DNA of 10,456 nt from CAZAYP01 sp964489425 [NCBI: uncultured Verrucomicrobiota bacterium] (GCA_964489425.1 CAZAYP010000124.1:1-10456), one strand, 5' to 3'. Shown: positions 1 to 6,771, counted from the stretch's first letter. Numbers and translations are program-made. Notes: a model not told the origin generated them from the sequence alone.

Positions 1-430
1 GGACGGCCGCGCGGAGCGCCGCGGGCGCCAGGGCGCTGACCGTGGCGCAGCGCCGGGCCAGGGCCGCGCCGGCGTCCCGGCCCACAAGGTTCGCGGCCGT
101 GATGATCCAGGCCGGCCCGGCGCGCGCGACGCGGATCCGGCCCCGGCCGGCAGGACCAGGCCCCGGCGCCTGGTCGGCGGAGTGATGCATCACGTTCTGC
201 GCCATCTCGACGAACACCGCGAACACCCGGCGGCGCACCGCCACGCGGGCCAGCCGCGGCCGCAGGCGGCGGCTCAGGGCCACGATGGTTTCCTGGGCCA
301 GCGGGCCCTCGTAGGCCAGAACGTCCAGCCGGGGCGCGGGCGCCAGGGTGTTGGCCGGCGCCTTCGCCGCGGCCGGCGCAAGCCCGTGGCCCGGCCCGCG
401 CGCGGCCCGGGGTGGGGCCCGGCGGGTCAT
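1..430 (-). CDS. SiaB-like (DUF6272) protein, N-terminal part, runs off the window
   Basis: An open frame from ATG at 430 runs leftward to base 1 without a stop, giving 143 complete codons. After a low-complexity Ala/Pro/Arg stretch (residues 1-34) comes YEGPLAQE at about 40-47, then FVEMAQNVMHHS at about 74-85. The latter looks like the N-box (E..QN..H) of GHKL-type ATP-binding folds and like the SiaB/DUF6272 family as I remember it. SiaB of Pseudomonas is a kinase acting on the SiaC phosphoprotein in a signalling switch. The start overlaps the stop of the OlsF-like gene as ATGA (430-427) and has no Shine-Dalgarno of its own, so translation is probably coupled. No SiaC, SiaA or SiaD partner is visible. 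The C-terminal half is missing, so catalytic competence cannot be judged. Family assignment is by motif memory. Confidence 0.7.
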   Translation of the reverse strand, partial: MTRRAPPRAARGPGHGLAPAAAKAPANTLAPAPRLDVLAYEGPLAQETIVALSRRLRPRLARVAVRRRVFAVFVEMAQNVMHHSADQAPGPGPAGRGRIRVARAGPAWIITAANLVGRDAGAALARRCATVSALAPAALRAAV

Positions 431-2319
431 GCGGAACCAGCGGTTGGGGCCGCGGCCGCGCGCACCGGCTTGGGCTGGCCGGGCACAAACCCGTGAAACG
501 CCAGGAACTGGCGGATGCCGTCGGCGCCCATGTAGTGCTGGAGCACCTTGCAGTCGGTCTCGGTCAAATCCACCAGGATGAGCCCGTCCAGCACGTAGCT
601 GAAATCCGGGTCCACGTTGAACCCCAGCAGCTTGCCGCCGAGGCGCAGGTACTGCTTGAGCAGGATCGGGATGCCCTGCAGTTCGGTCTCGACATCCGCG
701 ATCAGGGATTCCACGTCGTGCAGGTCGTCGACGAGGTAATCCATGCTTTTCCAGCGCCGCAGGCCGGGCGCCTTGAGCGGGACGCGCGCCTTGACCATGC
801 GCGCCAGGTCGGTGTCGAAATTGTTTTCGGTCAGGAAAGAGACCATCAGGTCGCGCGAGGTGGACTGGTAGTTGGCATTGATGCTGACCGGCCCGAACAG
901 CACCTTGTAGCGCGGCTCGCGCATGACGAAGCAGGCGATGCCCTTCCAGAGCATGTACAGCGAGTTGAAGTTGCGCTGGTACGCCTCGCGCACGAAGGTG
1001 CGGCCCATCTCGAGCGCCGGCGTGATCTGGGCCAGCAGCGGGTCGCGGTACTTGAACAGGGTGCTGGTATACAGCCCCTTCTGGCCGGACACGGGCAGGA
1101 TCTCGTCCGTGGGCCCGAGGCGGTAGGCGGCCACGATCTCGGCTTCCGGCCGGTTCCAGACAAACAGGTGCAGGTAGTACTGGTCGTACTTGTCGAGGTC
1201 CATGGCGTGCCCGGTGCCCTCGCCCACGGCGCGGAAGGTCAACTCGCGCAGGCGCCCGATTTCGCGCAGGATCCGGGGGATCTGGTGGGCCCGGCCCACC
1301 CACACCTCGAGGTCGCCGCTCTGGACCAGCCGCTGCTGGGGGCCCAGGCTGATCATCTCGGCTTCCATGTCCGCCACCGGGACCGGCGGGATGATCGGCT
1401 CGAACTGGGAGGGCGGCTTGCGGAACGGGAACGGGAACCGGAGCACCTGCGGGGCCTTGGCCTGGCGCTGGCCCAGGTTGTAGGTCCGCATCCGCAGGTA
1501 CGCCATCATGTCCGCCTTCTTCTCGAGCTTGCGGAAATCGATCGCGTTGCCAATGTGGATGCGGAACTTGCGGTGCTGCTTGTTGAGCAGCTCGCGCGGC
1601 AACAGCACGGTGCGCAGCCGCGGATGCACCAGGCCCGCGGCGTGGAACAGCCAGCTGTTGGTGCCCTCGAGGAACGCCGGCAGCACCGGCGCCGCCGTGT
1701 GCCGGATCAGCCCGGCAATGGCCGAGCTCCACCTCGACTCCACCACCGCGCGCGCCCGCAGCTCGTAGTGCGCCACTTCGCCGGACGGGAACACCAGCAG
1801 CATCCCCCCGGCCTTGAGCCATTTGAGGGCCTCCTTCATGGCCATGAAGTTCATGCGCGAGGTGGTCCCCTGGTCAAACGGGTTGACAAAAATGCAGTCG
1901 TCCTTGATCTGGGGAATGCGCGCGAGCCAGTAGTTGGCCATGACCTTCACGTCCGGCCGCACCGAGCGCAGCAGGGACATCAGGAGAATGCCTTCCAGGC
2001 TGCCAAACCCCTGGTTGGCCACCACCACCACGGCGCCCGTGCGCGGGATGCGGCTGGGATCCGACTCGCTCACCTCGTAGGAAACATCGAGCACGGCCAG
2101 CAGCTGGTCCATGAAATCGCCCGGCTTCGGATCAGTCACGGTCTTGATGTAGAGCTGCTCGATCCGCCGCAACCCCAGCAGATATTCCAGCGCACCGGCG
2201 CCCGCCGCGGTCAATGCCCGCGGGACGGGATTGCGCGGCGTGACCGGGATGCGGAACGCGCCGTCCACCGGCAGGCCCGCCGTGTCCGCATGGGATGGTT
2301 TGCCGCCCGCGTTGTTCAT
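427..2319 (-). CDS. OlsF-like two-domain acyltransferase (PlsC-type + OlsB/GNAT-type)
   Basis: The 630-residue protein has two acyltransferase halves. Residues about 55-265 form a PlsC/lysophospholipid acyltransferase domain, with the motif I position at 102-110 (N102-Q103...E109-G) and VFPSGEV at 176-182 as the FPEG-like motif. Residues about 335-480 resemble OlsB-type N-acyltransferases: LRELTFRAVGEG (357-368), EMGRTFVREAYQ (437-448), LWKGI (457-461), FGPVSI (475-480). This order matches bifunctional OlsF, which makes ornithine-type aminolipids from an amino acid and two acyl chains. Odd: the usual catalytic His of NHxxxxxD/E is Gln103 (codon CAG at 2013-2011), so O-acyl transfer may be lost or altered. 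ATG at 2319 is preferred because a possible -10 box lies at 2350-2345; a GTG at 2334 would add five residues. It ends in an ATGA overlap with the SiaB-like gene. Confidence 0.82.
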   Translation of the reverse strand: MNNAGGKPSHADTAGLPVDGAFRIPVTPRNPVPRALTAAGAGALEYLLGLRRIEQLYIKTVTDPKPGDFMDQLLAVLDVSYEVSESDPSRIPRTGAVVVVANQGFGSLEGILLMSLLRSVRPDVKVMANYWLARIPQIKDDCIFVNPFDQGTTSRMNFMAMKEALKWLKAGGMLLVFPSGEVAHYELRARAVVESRWSSAIAGLIRHTAAPVLPAFLEGTNSWLFHAAGLVHPRLRTVLLPRELLNKQHRKFRIHIGNAIDFRKLEKKADMMAYLRMRTYNLGQRQAKAPQVLRFPFPFRKPPSQFEPIIPPVPVADMEAEMISLGPQQRLVQSGDLEVWVGRAHQIPRILREIGRLRELTFRAVGEGTGHAMDLDKYDQYYLHLFVWNRPEAEIVAAYRLGPTDEILPVSGQKGLYTSTLFKYRDPLLAQITPALEMGRTFVREAYQRNFNSLYMLWKGIACFVMREPRYKVLFGPVSINANYQSTSRDLMVSFLTENNFDTDLARMVKARVPLKAPGLRRWKSMDYLVDDLHDVESLIADVETELQGIPILLKQYLRLGGKLLGFNVDPDFSYVLDGLILVDLTETDCKVLQHYMGADGIRQFLAFHGFVPGQPKPVRAAAAPTAGSA

Positions 2320-2344
2320 GTTGGTTGCAGTCACCTTGGGCCCT

Positions 2345-2372
2345 ATTTTATCTACCGGCCGTGGTTAGGCAA
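2345..2372 (-). promoter_or_regulatory. possible sigma-70-type promoter for the OlsF-like operon
   Basis: On the minus strand TTGCCT (2372-2367) is followed after 16 nt by TAAAAT (2350-2345), matching 4/6 and 5/6 of the -35 and -10 consensus. Transcription would start around 2338, leaving about 18 nt before ATG 2319. This is pattern matching only. Confidence 0.4.
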
Positions 2373-2430
2373 TAGCGAATATTGTTCGGCGCGGTGCCGC
2401 CCACCAGGGCGCGCCAGGAATGTGGCCGTT

Positions 2431-2463
2431 GCCGAGCGGACGCTCGGCGTTCCCAGGAACGCC
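2431..2463. repeat. two adjoining perfect hairpins (REP-like element)
   Basis: GCCGAGC-ggac-GCTCGGC occupies 2431-2448. Sharing its last three bases, GGCGTTCC-ca-GGAACGCC occupies 2446-2463. Both stems are perfect. No T-run follows on the plus strand, and on the minus strand the T-run (2480-2472) comes before the hairpins, so this is not a classic terminator for either operon. It may be a REP-like dispersed repeat or a cruciform in the divergent control region. Confidence 0.6.
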
Positions 2464-2485
2464 AATCGCCGAAAAAAAAAACATT

Positions 2486-2504
2486 AACTTTGCATTGCAA
2501 AGTT
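2486..2504. promoter_or_regulatory. palindromic operator, probably for the winged-helix regulator
   Basis: AACTTTGC-att-GCAAAGTT is a perfect 8-bp inverted repeat with a 3-bp spacer. An extra half-site CTTTGC follows directly at 2505-2510. It lies between the divergent operons, 43 bp upstream of the rightward start codon and beside an A-tract (2472-2480). A possible rightward promoter overlaps it: TTGCAA (2495-2500), 17 nt, TAGGGT (2518-2523); the -10 box is weak. Binding here would occlude the -35 region. Since the rightward operon encodes a winged-helix protein (3203-3613), autoregulation is the simplest reading. The palindrome is seen; the partner is inferred. Confidence 0.6.
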
Positions 2505-2546
2505 CTTTGCGCCGCGGTAGGGTCTGCGGGCAATGGATAACAAGTC

Positions 2547-3206
2547 ATGGTAACCGAGCAGGTCAGAGAAGCCTTGGCGCAAGTCAAGCAACTGCGCGAA
2601 GCAGTGCTTGAACGGCAGCGGTTTGGCGGGTATTCCGGCCCGGCCCGCGCCATCTCCGGCACGATCGCCCTGCTGGCCGCAGCGGTCATGTCCCGCCCTT
2701 TTTACCCGGCCACCACCAAGGCGCACATCCTGGGCTGGGGCGCGGTGTTCATCGTGGCCAGCCTGCTGAATGCCGGCGCCCTGCTCTACTGGTTTCTGCA
2801 TGACCCGCACGTCAAGCGCAACGTCTGGCGCCTGAAACCCATCCTCGACAGCCTGCCGTCGCTGGTCGTGGGCGGCGCCCTGACCGCCTGCATGATCCTC
2901 TACGGGTTCTCCCAGTACCTGTTCGGGGTCTGGATGTGCATGTTCGGGCTGACCAACCTGGCCACCCGCCACGTGCTGCCGCGCCTGATCGGCGTGGTGG
3001 GCGTGTTCTATGTCCTGTGCGGCATCGCCTGGCTGCTCACGCCACACGCCTCGTTCGTCAAGCCGTGGCCCATGGGCCTGGTTTTCTTTGCCGGCGAATG
3101 GGCGGGCGGCCTGCTCCTCTATTTCGATGAACGCCGGTACCTGTCGTTTGTCCGCTACCAGAACCCGGACCAGGCGGATCGGGAATCCGGCAAGGAGGCC
3201 CCATGA
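2547..3206 (+). CDS. six-helix inner-membrane protein of unknown function
   Basis: The 219-residue protein has a charged N-terminal segment (1-27), then about six hydrophobic helices near 33-50, 62-84, 104-121, 123-139, 145-164 and 174-193, and a polar acidic/basic tail from 194. No catalytic motif is recognised. It is the first gene of the rightward operon and overlaps the winged-helix regulator by ATGA (3203-3206), so the two are translationally coupled. I recall similar membrane proteins beside this kind of regulator in other genomes, which suggests a membrane partner or sensor, but that is memory rather than proof. An in-frame stop at 2538 leaves ATG 2547 as the only good start; no clear Shine-Dalgarno precedes it. 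A six-codon ORF (2533-2553) overlaps the start and is probably meaningless. Confidence 0.8.
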   Translation: MVTEQVREALAQVKQLREAVLERQRFGGYSGPARAISGTIALLAAAVMSRPFYPATTKAHILGWGAVFIVASLLNAGALLYWFLHDPHVKRNVWRLKPILDSLPSLVVGGALTACMILYGFSQYLFGVWMCMFGLTNLATRHVLPRLIGVVGVFYVLCGIAWLLTPHASFVKPWPMGLVFFAGEWAGGLLLYFDERRYLSFVRYQNPDQADRESGKEAP

Positions 3207-3613
3207 CCAAGACCCTGTACGATGCCCTGGCGCGCGTGTTCCACGAGCCGCACCGCCTGGCCATCATGTCCATGCTCTGCGGCGGCAGCCAGGGGCAGAG
3301 CTTTAACGATCTCAAGCGCAAGTGCGAGCTGACCGACGGCAACCTGAGCCGGCACCTGAAAACATTGGAAGAAGCCGGCGCCATCCGCGTGGCCAAGCAG
3401 TTTGTCGGCGTCCGGCCCAACACCACGGTCCAGGTGACCGAACTGGGCCGCGAAAGCTTCATCCATTATCTCCAGGCGCTGGAAGAGGTCTTGAAAACCG
3501 CCGTGGAATCGGTCGCCCCGGCCCACGGCAGCGCCCCGGCATCGATCCTGTCCTGGGCCGGCAGCACCCGGCCGGACGCGGCCGCCGGCACCATCACGGA
3601 AATCACGGCCTGA
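3203..3613 (+). CDS. winged helix-turn-helix transcriptional regulator
   Basis: The 136-residue protein carries a winged helix of the ArsR/MarR-like HTH_34 type at about 12-95. Helix one contains PHRLAIMSML (16-25), the turn and recognition helix are LTDGNLSRHLKTLEEAG (43-59), the wing is IRVAKQFVGVRPNTTVQVT (61-79), and LGRESFIHYLQALEEVL (81-97) is a probable dimerisation helix. The remaining 39 residues are an Ala/Pro/Thr-rich tail. AAGGAGG (3192-3198) lies 4 nt upstream of the ATG, and the start overlaps the previous stop as ATGA. It probably controls both divergent operons through the palindrome at 2486-2504. No metal-binding cysteine cluster is visible, so the ligand is unknown. Confidence 0.9.
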   Translation: MTKTLYDALARVFHEPHRLAIMSMLCGGSQGQSFNDLKRKCELTDGNLSRHLKTLEEAGAIRVAKQFVGVRPNTTVQVTELGRESFIHYLQALEEVLKTAVESVAPAHGSAPASILSWAGSTRPDAAAGTITEITA

Positions 3614-3659
3614 GCCATCCATGAACCATCAACCGGTTGACTCACGCGGGAGGGAAACC

Positions 3660-4895
3660 ATGAAAGTCGGCATTGAGGCGTTGAGTTTTTATGTTCCCAA
3701 CTATTACCTGGATTTGAAGACCCTGGCGCAACACCACGGCAGTGATCCCGAAAAATATTACAAGGGGCTGGGCCAGGAAAAGATGGGCATCATCCCGCCG
3801 GACGAAGACGTGGTGACCATGGGCGCCAGCGCGGCCAGCGAGGCGCTGCGCGGGATCAACCCGCACACCATCGACACCGTCATATTCGCCACCGAGTCGG
3901 GCGTGGACCAGTCCAAGGCGGCCGCCATCTACGCGCACCGCCTGCTGGAGTTGCCGGCCGCGTGCAAGGCGTTCGAGATCAAGCAGGCCTGCTGCAGCGG
4001 CACGGCCGGGCTGCTCATGGCGCTGGCCATGGCGCGCCAGCAGCCGCGCAAGAAGATCCTGCTCATTGCCGCGGACGTGGCCCGCTACGGCCTGGGCACG
4101 GCCGGCGAGCCCACCCAGGGCGCGGGCGCGGCGGCGCTGGTGATCTCCGCGGACCCCAAGCTGGTGGCCATTGACCCGGAATCCGGCGCCTACACGGACG
4201 ACGTGATGGATTTCTGGCGGCCCAACTACATGGACGAGGCGCTCGTGGACGGCAAGTATTCCATCAAGGTGTACCTCAAGGCGCTGGCCGAGGCGTGGAA
4301 CGGCTATGTCAAGGATTCCAGCCGCGGGTTCCTGGACCATGTCCGGTTCTGCTACCACATGCCGTTTACGCGCATGGCCGAGAAGGCGCACGCGCACCTG
4401 GCCAAATTCGCGGGCCATGCCGACCTGCCGGCCGAGGAGCTGGCGGAACAAATCGTCGACGGCATGCGCTACAACCGGCAGGCGGGCAACATGTACACCG
4501 CGTCGCTTTACGTGGGCCTGGCGTCATTGCTGGAGCACCAGCCGGATCTCGCCGGCCAGCGGCTGGGCTTGTTCAGCTACGGGTCCGGGTGCATGGGCAT
4601 CTTCTTCAGCGGCGTGCCCCAGGCCGGCTACCCGGCGGTGCTGAAAACCGCGCGCCACCGCCAGATGCTCGCGCAGCGCCGCGCGCTGTCCTATGCCGAG
4701 TACCAGGACCTGTTCGAACACCACCTGCCCACGGACGGCCGCGACTACCAGACCCCGCGCCATACCACCGGCCGGTTCCGCCTGGCCGGCGTCTCGGGCC
4801 ACAAGCGCATCTACGCCGCGACGCCGGCAATCGTCATCCCCGCGCGCCCGGCCGCCGGCGTGCCCGTGGCCCAGCAGACCGCCGCGGTGGGCTAA
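3660..4895 (+). CDS. mvaS: hydroxymethylglutaryl-CoA synthase (MvaS type)
   Basis: This enzyme condenses acetyl-CoA with acetoacetyl-CoA to HMG-CoA, the first committed step of the mevalonate route. From ATG 3660 the protein has 411 residues, and the catalytic triad falls at E79 (ATESGVD), C111 (KQACCSGTAG) and H233 (CYHMPFT), the same numbers as in Staphylococcus MvaS as I remember them. ARYGLGTAGEPTQGAGA (141-157), DFWRP (184-188), GNMYTASLY (276-284) and FSYGSG (305-310) also fit. It looks more like MvaS than PksG-type beta-branching enzymes, although CSGTAG recalls the latter. The tail after about 385 is a Pro/Ala-rich extension. GGGAGGG (3648-3654), 5 nt before the ATG, supports this start over an in-frame ATG at 3621. 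No other mevalonate gene is present, so the product's fate is open. Confidence 0.9.
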   Translation: MKVGIEALSFYVPNYYLDLKTLAQHHGSDPEKYYKGLGQEKMGIIPPDEDVVTMGASAASEALRGINPHTIDTVIFATESGVDQSKAAAIYAHRLLELPAACKAFEIKQACCSGTAGLLMALAMARQQPRKKILLIAADVARYGLGTAGEPTQGAGAAALVISADPKLVAIDPESGAYTDDVMDFWRPNYMDEALVDGKYSIKVYLKALAEAWNGYVKDSSRGFLDHVRFCYHMPFTRMAEKAHAHLAKFAGHADLPAEELAEQIVDGMRYNRQAGNMYTASLYVGLASLLEHQPDLAGQRLGLFSYGSGCMGIFFSGVPQAGYPAVLKTARHRQMLAQRRALSYAEYQDLFEHHLPTDGRDYQTPRHTTGRFRLAGVSGHKRIYAATPAIVIPARPAAGVPVAQQTAAVG

Positions 4896-4919
4896 CCAAC
4901 CAACCCAGGAACACACACC

Positions 4920-5894
4920 ATGAAATGTAACACGAGGATCGGTCGGCGCCTGGCAATCCTGGCGCTGGTGCCGCTGGCCGCCGGATGCGCGCCCAAAGGC
5001 AACGGCAGTCTCCAGGGGTATCTCGAGGCGGATTTCGTCTACGTGGCCGCCCAGTTCGGCGGCCGGCTCCTGGAACTGAAGGTGGCCAAGGGCGACACCG
5101 TCCAGCCTGGCGCCGCGCTGTTCCTGGTGGATCAAACCCCGGACCGCGCCAACCTGGCCGCCACCGAGGCGCGCCAGCAACAGGCCGAGTCGCAAGCCAC
5201 GGACCTGGCCAAGGGCGCGCGGCCCACGGAATTGGACTCGTACCAAGCCACCCGGGAGCAGGTCGAAGCCCAGAGCGAGATGTCCAAGCTCGACCTGGAG
5301 CGCCAGGCGCAGATGTTCAAGAACAAGTACATTTCCCAAAACGATTACGACCGCGTGCGGCTGGCGCACGCGGCCGACCAGGACCGCGTGACAGGCGCCG
5401 CCGCCAACCTGGCGACCGCGAAGCTGGGCGGCCGCGAAGACGCCGTGGCCGCGGCCCAGGCCAACGCGCGCGCCGCCGCCCAGCAGACGGCGCTGGCCAC
5501 CTGGCAACTCGCCCAAACCGGACCGCTGGCGCCCAAGGCAGCGCTGGTGTACGACACGCTGTACCGCGAGGGCGAGTACGTGAGCCCCGGCCAGGCCGTG
5601 GTGGTGCTGCTGCCGCCGGACAACATCAAGGTGCGCTTCTTCGTGCCCGAACCCGTCACCCAGCAGCTCAAGATCGGCCAGGCGGTGCAGTTCTATCCCG
5701 ACGATGCCGCGGCCCAGGCCCTGCCGGCCACGATCAATTACGTGTCGCCCCAGGCGGAATACACCCCGCCGGTGATTTTCAGCGAGGAAAACACCCACAA
5801 ACTGGTGTTCATGGTCGAAGCCGCCGTGGCGCCGGAACATGCGCGCAACCTGCACCCCGGCCTGCCGGTGCGTGTGCGCCTGGCCGCCAAGTAG
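4920..5894 (+). CDS. lipoprotein HlyD/YbhG-type efflux adaptor
   Basis: The 324-residue protein begins with a basic n-region, a hydrophobic stretch (11-21) and a lipobox LAAGC with Cys23, so it is probably a membrane-anchored periplasmic lipoprotein. Residues 33-76 form the first half of a biotinyl/lipoyl-like domain, 77-195 an Ala/Gln-rich alpha-helical hairpin (KGARPTELDSYQA at 98-110 is typical of YbhG relatives), and 200-242 the second lipoyl half. A beta-barrel follows to the C-terminus. Such adaptors link an inner-membrane ABC exporter to an outer-membrane channel. AGGA (4907-4910) precedes the ATG by 9 nt, and only 24 nt separate it from the mvaS-like gene, so it is co-transcribed. The expected ATPase and permease genes do not follow: the next genes face the other way. 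Confidence 0.88.
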   Translation: MKCNTRIGRRLAILALVPLAAGCAPKGNGSLQGYLEADFVYVAAQFGGRLLELKVAKGDTVQPGAALFLVDQTPDRANLAATEARQQQAESQATDLAKGARPTELDSYQATREQVEAQSEMSKLDLERQAQMFKNKYISQNDYDRVRLAHAADQDRVTGAAANLATAKLGGREDAVAAAQANARAAAQQTALATWQLAQTGPLAPKAALVYDTLYREGEYVSPGQAVVVLLPPDNIKVRFFVPEPVTQQLKIGQAVQFYPDDAAAQALPATINYVSPQAEYTPPVIFSEENTHKLVFMVEAAVAPEHARNLHPGLPVRVRLAAK

Positions 5895-6048
5895 GATGTT
5901 TCTTTCCAGCGCCGTGGTCGCCAGGTACCCAGCGCATGTAAATCAGGCGGGCGATTTCGTTGTTGATCGTGTCGGTCACATTGAGGGTTCCGGCGCGGTA
6001 GCGGCGGATACCCTCCGATGTGTTGTTGGCGGAATCCGACGGGGACAT
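5895..6048 (-). other. junction segment, possible remnant of a lost gene
   Basis: This GC-rich stretch lies between the adaptor gene and the lower-GC cassettes. One minus-strand frame, open from 6048, reads protein-like in its first 45 or so residues (GIRRYRAGTLNV, then INNEIARLIYMRW) and then turns into apparent noise before running antisense into the adaptor gene. It overlaps the antitoxin's 3' end in another frame. I recognise no family. It may be a gene fragment left by the rearrangement that joined the blocks, or chance. No terminator is visible after the adaptor stop. Confidence 0.25.
5966..6031 (-). repeat. possible degenerate attC at the end of cassette 3
   Basis: On the plus strand CACAT-t-GAGGGT-TCCG (5977-5992) pairs with CGGA-t-ACCCTC-cg-ATGTG (6005-6022), a 15-bp interrupted stem with a bulged base on the 3' arm, as in the two good attC sites. 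Two nt further on, GTTGGCG (6025-6031) matches 6/7 of the box expected from cassette 3's own start (GTTGGCA). The opposite core box (AAC on the plus strand near 5966-5972) is absent. It is either a decayed attC or an unrelated hairpin. Confidence 0.3.
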
Positions 6049-6182
6049 GGTTTGACAACCCGTTTGCCAAGAGTAGCCTCATACCGTCGCAGATCCTCGC
6101 AAATCAGGTGCAGATCGGCATTAAACTGTTGAGTATGCTCCATCCGGTATTTTCGAACTTCTTGAACAAATGGATCTTTCAT
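5976..6182 (-). CDS. small antitoxin-like protein paired with the PIN toxin
   Basis: The 68-residue protein starts MKDPFVQEVRKYRMEHTQQF. It resembles short proteins of the form MKDPIVEEVR..R..HA..FN.DL..I..DL that I remember beside PIN toxins. The first 40 residues should be helical. The last 20 or so (PCPRRIPPTTHRR onward) look unstructured and may be read from attC-like DNA. ATG 6182 is preferred over in-frame upstream starts because it forms an ATGA overlap with the toxin stop (6182-6179) and AGGAG lies about 7 nt upstream. Order is toxin first, antitoxin second, the reverse of the usual arrangement. The antitoxin role is inferred from the neighbour and size. Confidence 0.7.
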   Translation of the reverse strand: MKDPFVQEVRKYRMEHTQQFNADLHLICEDLRRYEATLGKRVVKPCPRRIPPTTHRRVSAATAPEPSM

Positions 6183-6661
6183 GTTTGGTCTCCTAAAAAT
6201 GAGTCTGGCGATACGATTTCCGGACATTCATATCCAGCGTTCTCAACGGCTTGCCTGATCATCACTTTAGTGAACGGGTTGTTAATGTGCGAAAAGTTCC
6301 ATGTTGCAATAAAATCCATTCCGCCGATGGCGGCAATGGCTATGTGTAACGCATCCTCTGGGTATTCCTTGGGCACCCCCTTGGCTTCAATAATAGATTG
6401 CGCAAGCTTTTCGGCTTCGGGTGTTGTCGCGAGCACCGGAAACGAGGCAATGATATCCTGTCTCCTTTGTGCCATAACCGTGTCACCCCGAGATGCTTCC
6501 TTCGTGACAAGCGCCGATATGAATGGAGCCAACTCTTGTCTTGCCAATAGTCGCCAAAATGATTGCGTAGCCTGCTGATGTCCAGCAATCACTACATCCC
6601 GGCTTGCTCTGCCGGCAAGGTAGCTTACCAAGCTTGTTTCGATATACACTTTCGGTTTCAT
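6179..6661 (-). CDS. PIN-domain (VapC-type) toxin ribonuclease
   Basis: The 160-residue protein fits the PIN fold, a metal-dependent RNase used as the toxin of type II systems. It begins KVYIETSLVSYL with the first acidic residue as E8, rather than the usual Asp. Further likely site residues are E55 (TKEASRGD), D103 (PEDALHIAIAA) and N122 (ATWNFSHINN); this pattern matches a VapC-like subfamily with an ETS start. Length is usual. The stop overlaps the antitoxin start by ATGA. A weak AGAAGG lies about 13 nt upstream of the ATG. The gene sits inside integron cassette 3, and such pairs are known to stabilise cassette arrays. Its base composition is clearly less GC-rich than block 1. Confidence 0.85.
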   Translation of the reverse strand: MKPKVYIETSLVSYLAGRASRDVVIAGHQQATQSFWRLLARQELAPFISALVTKEASRGDTVMAQRRQDIIASFPVLATTPEAEKLAQSIIEAKGVPKEYPEDALHIAIAAIGGMDFIATWNFSHINNPFTKVMIRQAVENAGYECPEIVSPDSFLGDQT

Positions 6662-6699
6662 AATCGGTAGATTACCTTCTGTCGGTATTCAGATCGAGC

Positions 6700-6771
6700 T
6701 GCCAACCGTTACGCCTCACCGGATTCCGAACCCGCCACGGGTGAGGAATACGGTGCAGGCGATGGTTGGGT
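6700..6771 (-). repeat. attC recombination site of cassette 2
   Basis: On the minus strand the site runs from R'' ACCCAAC (6771-6765) to R' GTTGGCA (6706-6700). Inside, CGCCT-g-CACCG pairs with CGGTG-AGGCG leaving one bulged base, followed by a second stem ATTCC/GGAAT and a short loop. R'' is the exact complement of GTTGGGT, the box that forms when this cassette is circularised (G6706 joined to T8590), as integron chemistry requires. About 84% of positions match the site at 8585-8655, and paired changes keep the stem. Confidence 0.9.

Noticed and set aside
2431-2480. Hairpins plus A-tract as a bidirectional terminator
   Set aside because: The region lies between divergent starts, and the T-run on the minus strand precedes the hairpins instead of following them.
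412-2487. A 691-codon plus-strand open frame opposite the acyltransferase gene
   Set aside because: It is a His/Arg/Gln-rich antisense shadow of a GC-rich gene; the minus-strand reading has clear domains and motifs.
4524-5855. A 443-codon minus-strand open frame across the mvaS-like and adaptor genes
   Set aside because: It spans two well-supported plus-strand genes and shows shadow composition (Gly/His/Arg/Val rich).
6018-6578. A 186-codon plus-strand frame opposite the toxin gene
   Set aside because: Antisense to a clear PIN-domain protein; no family features.
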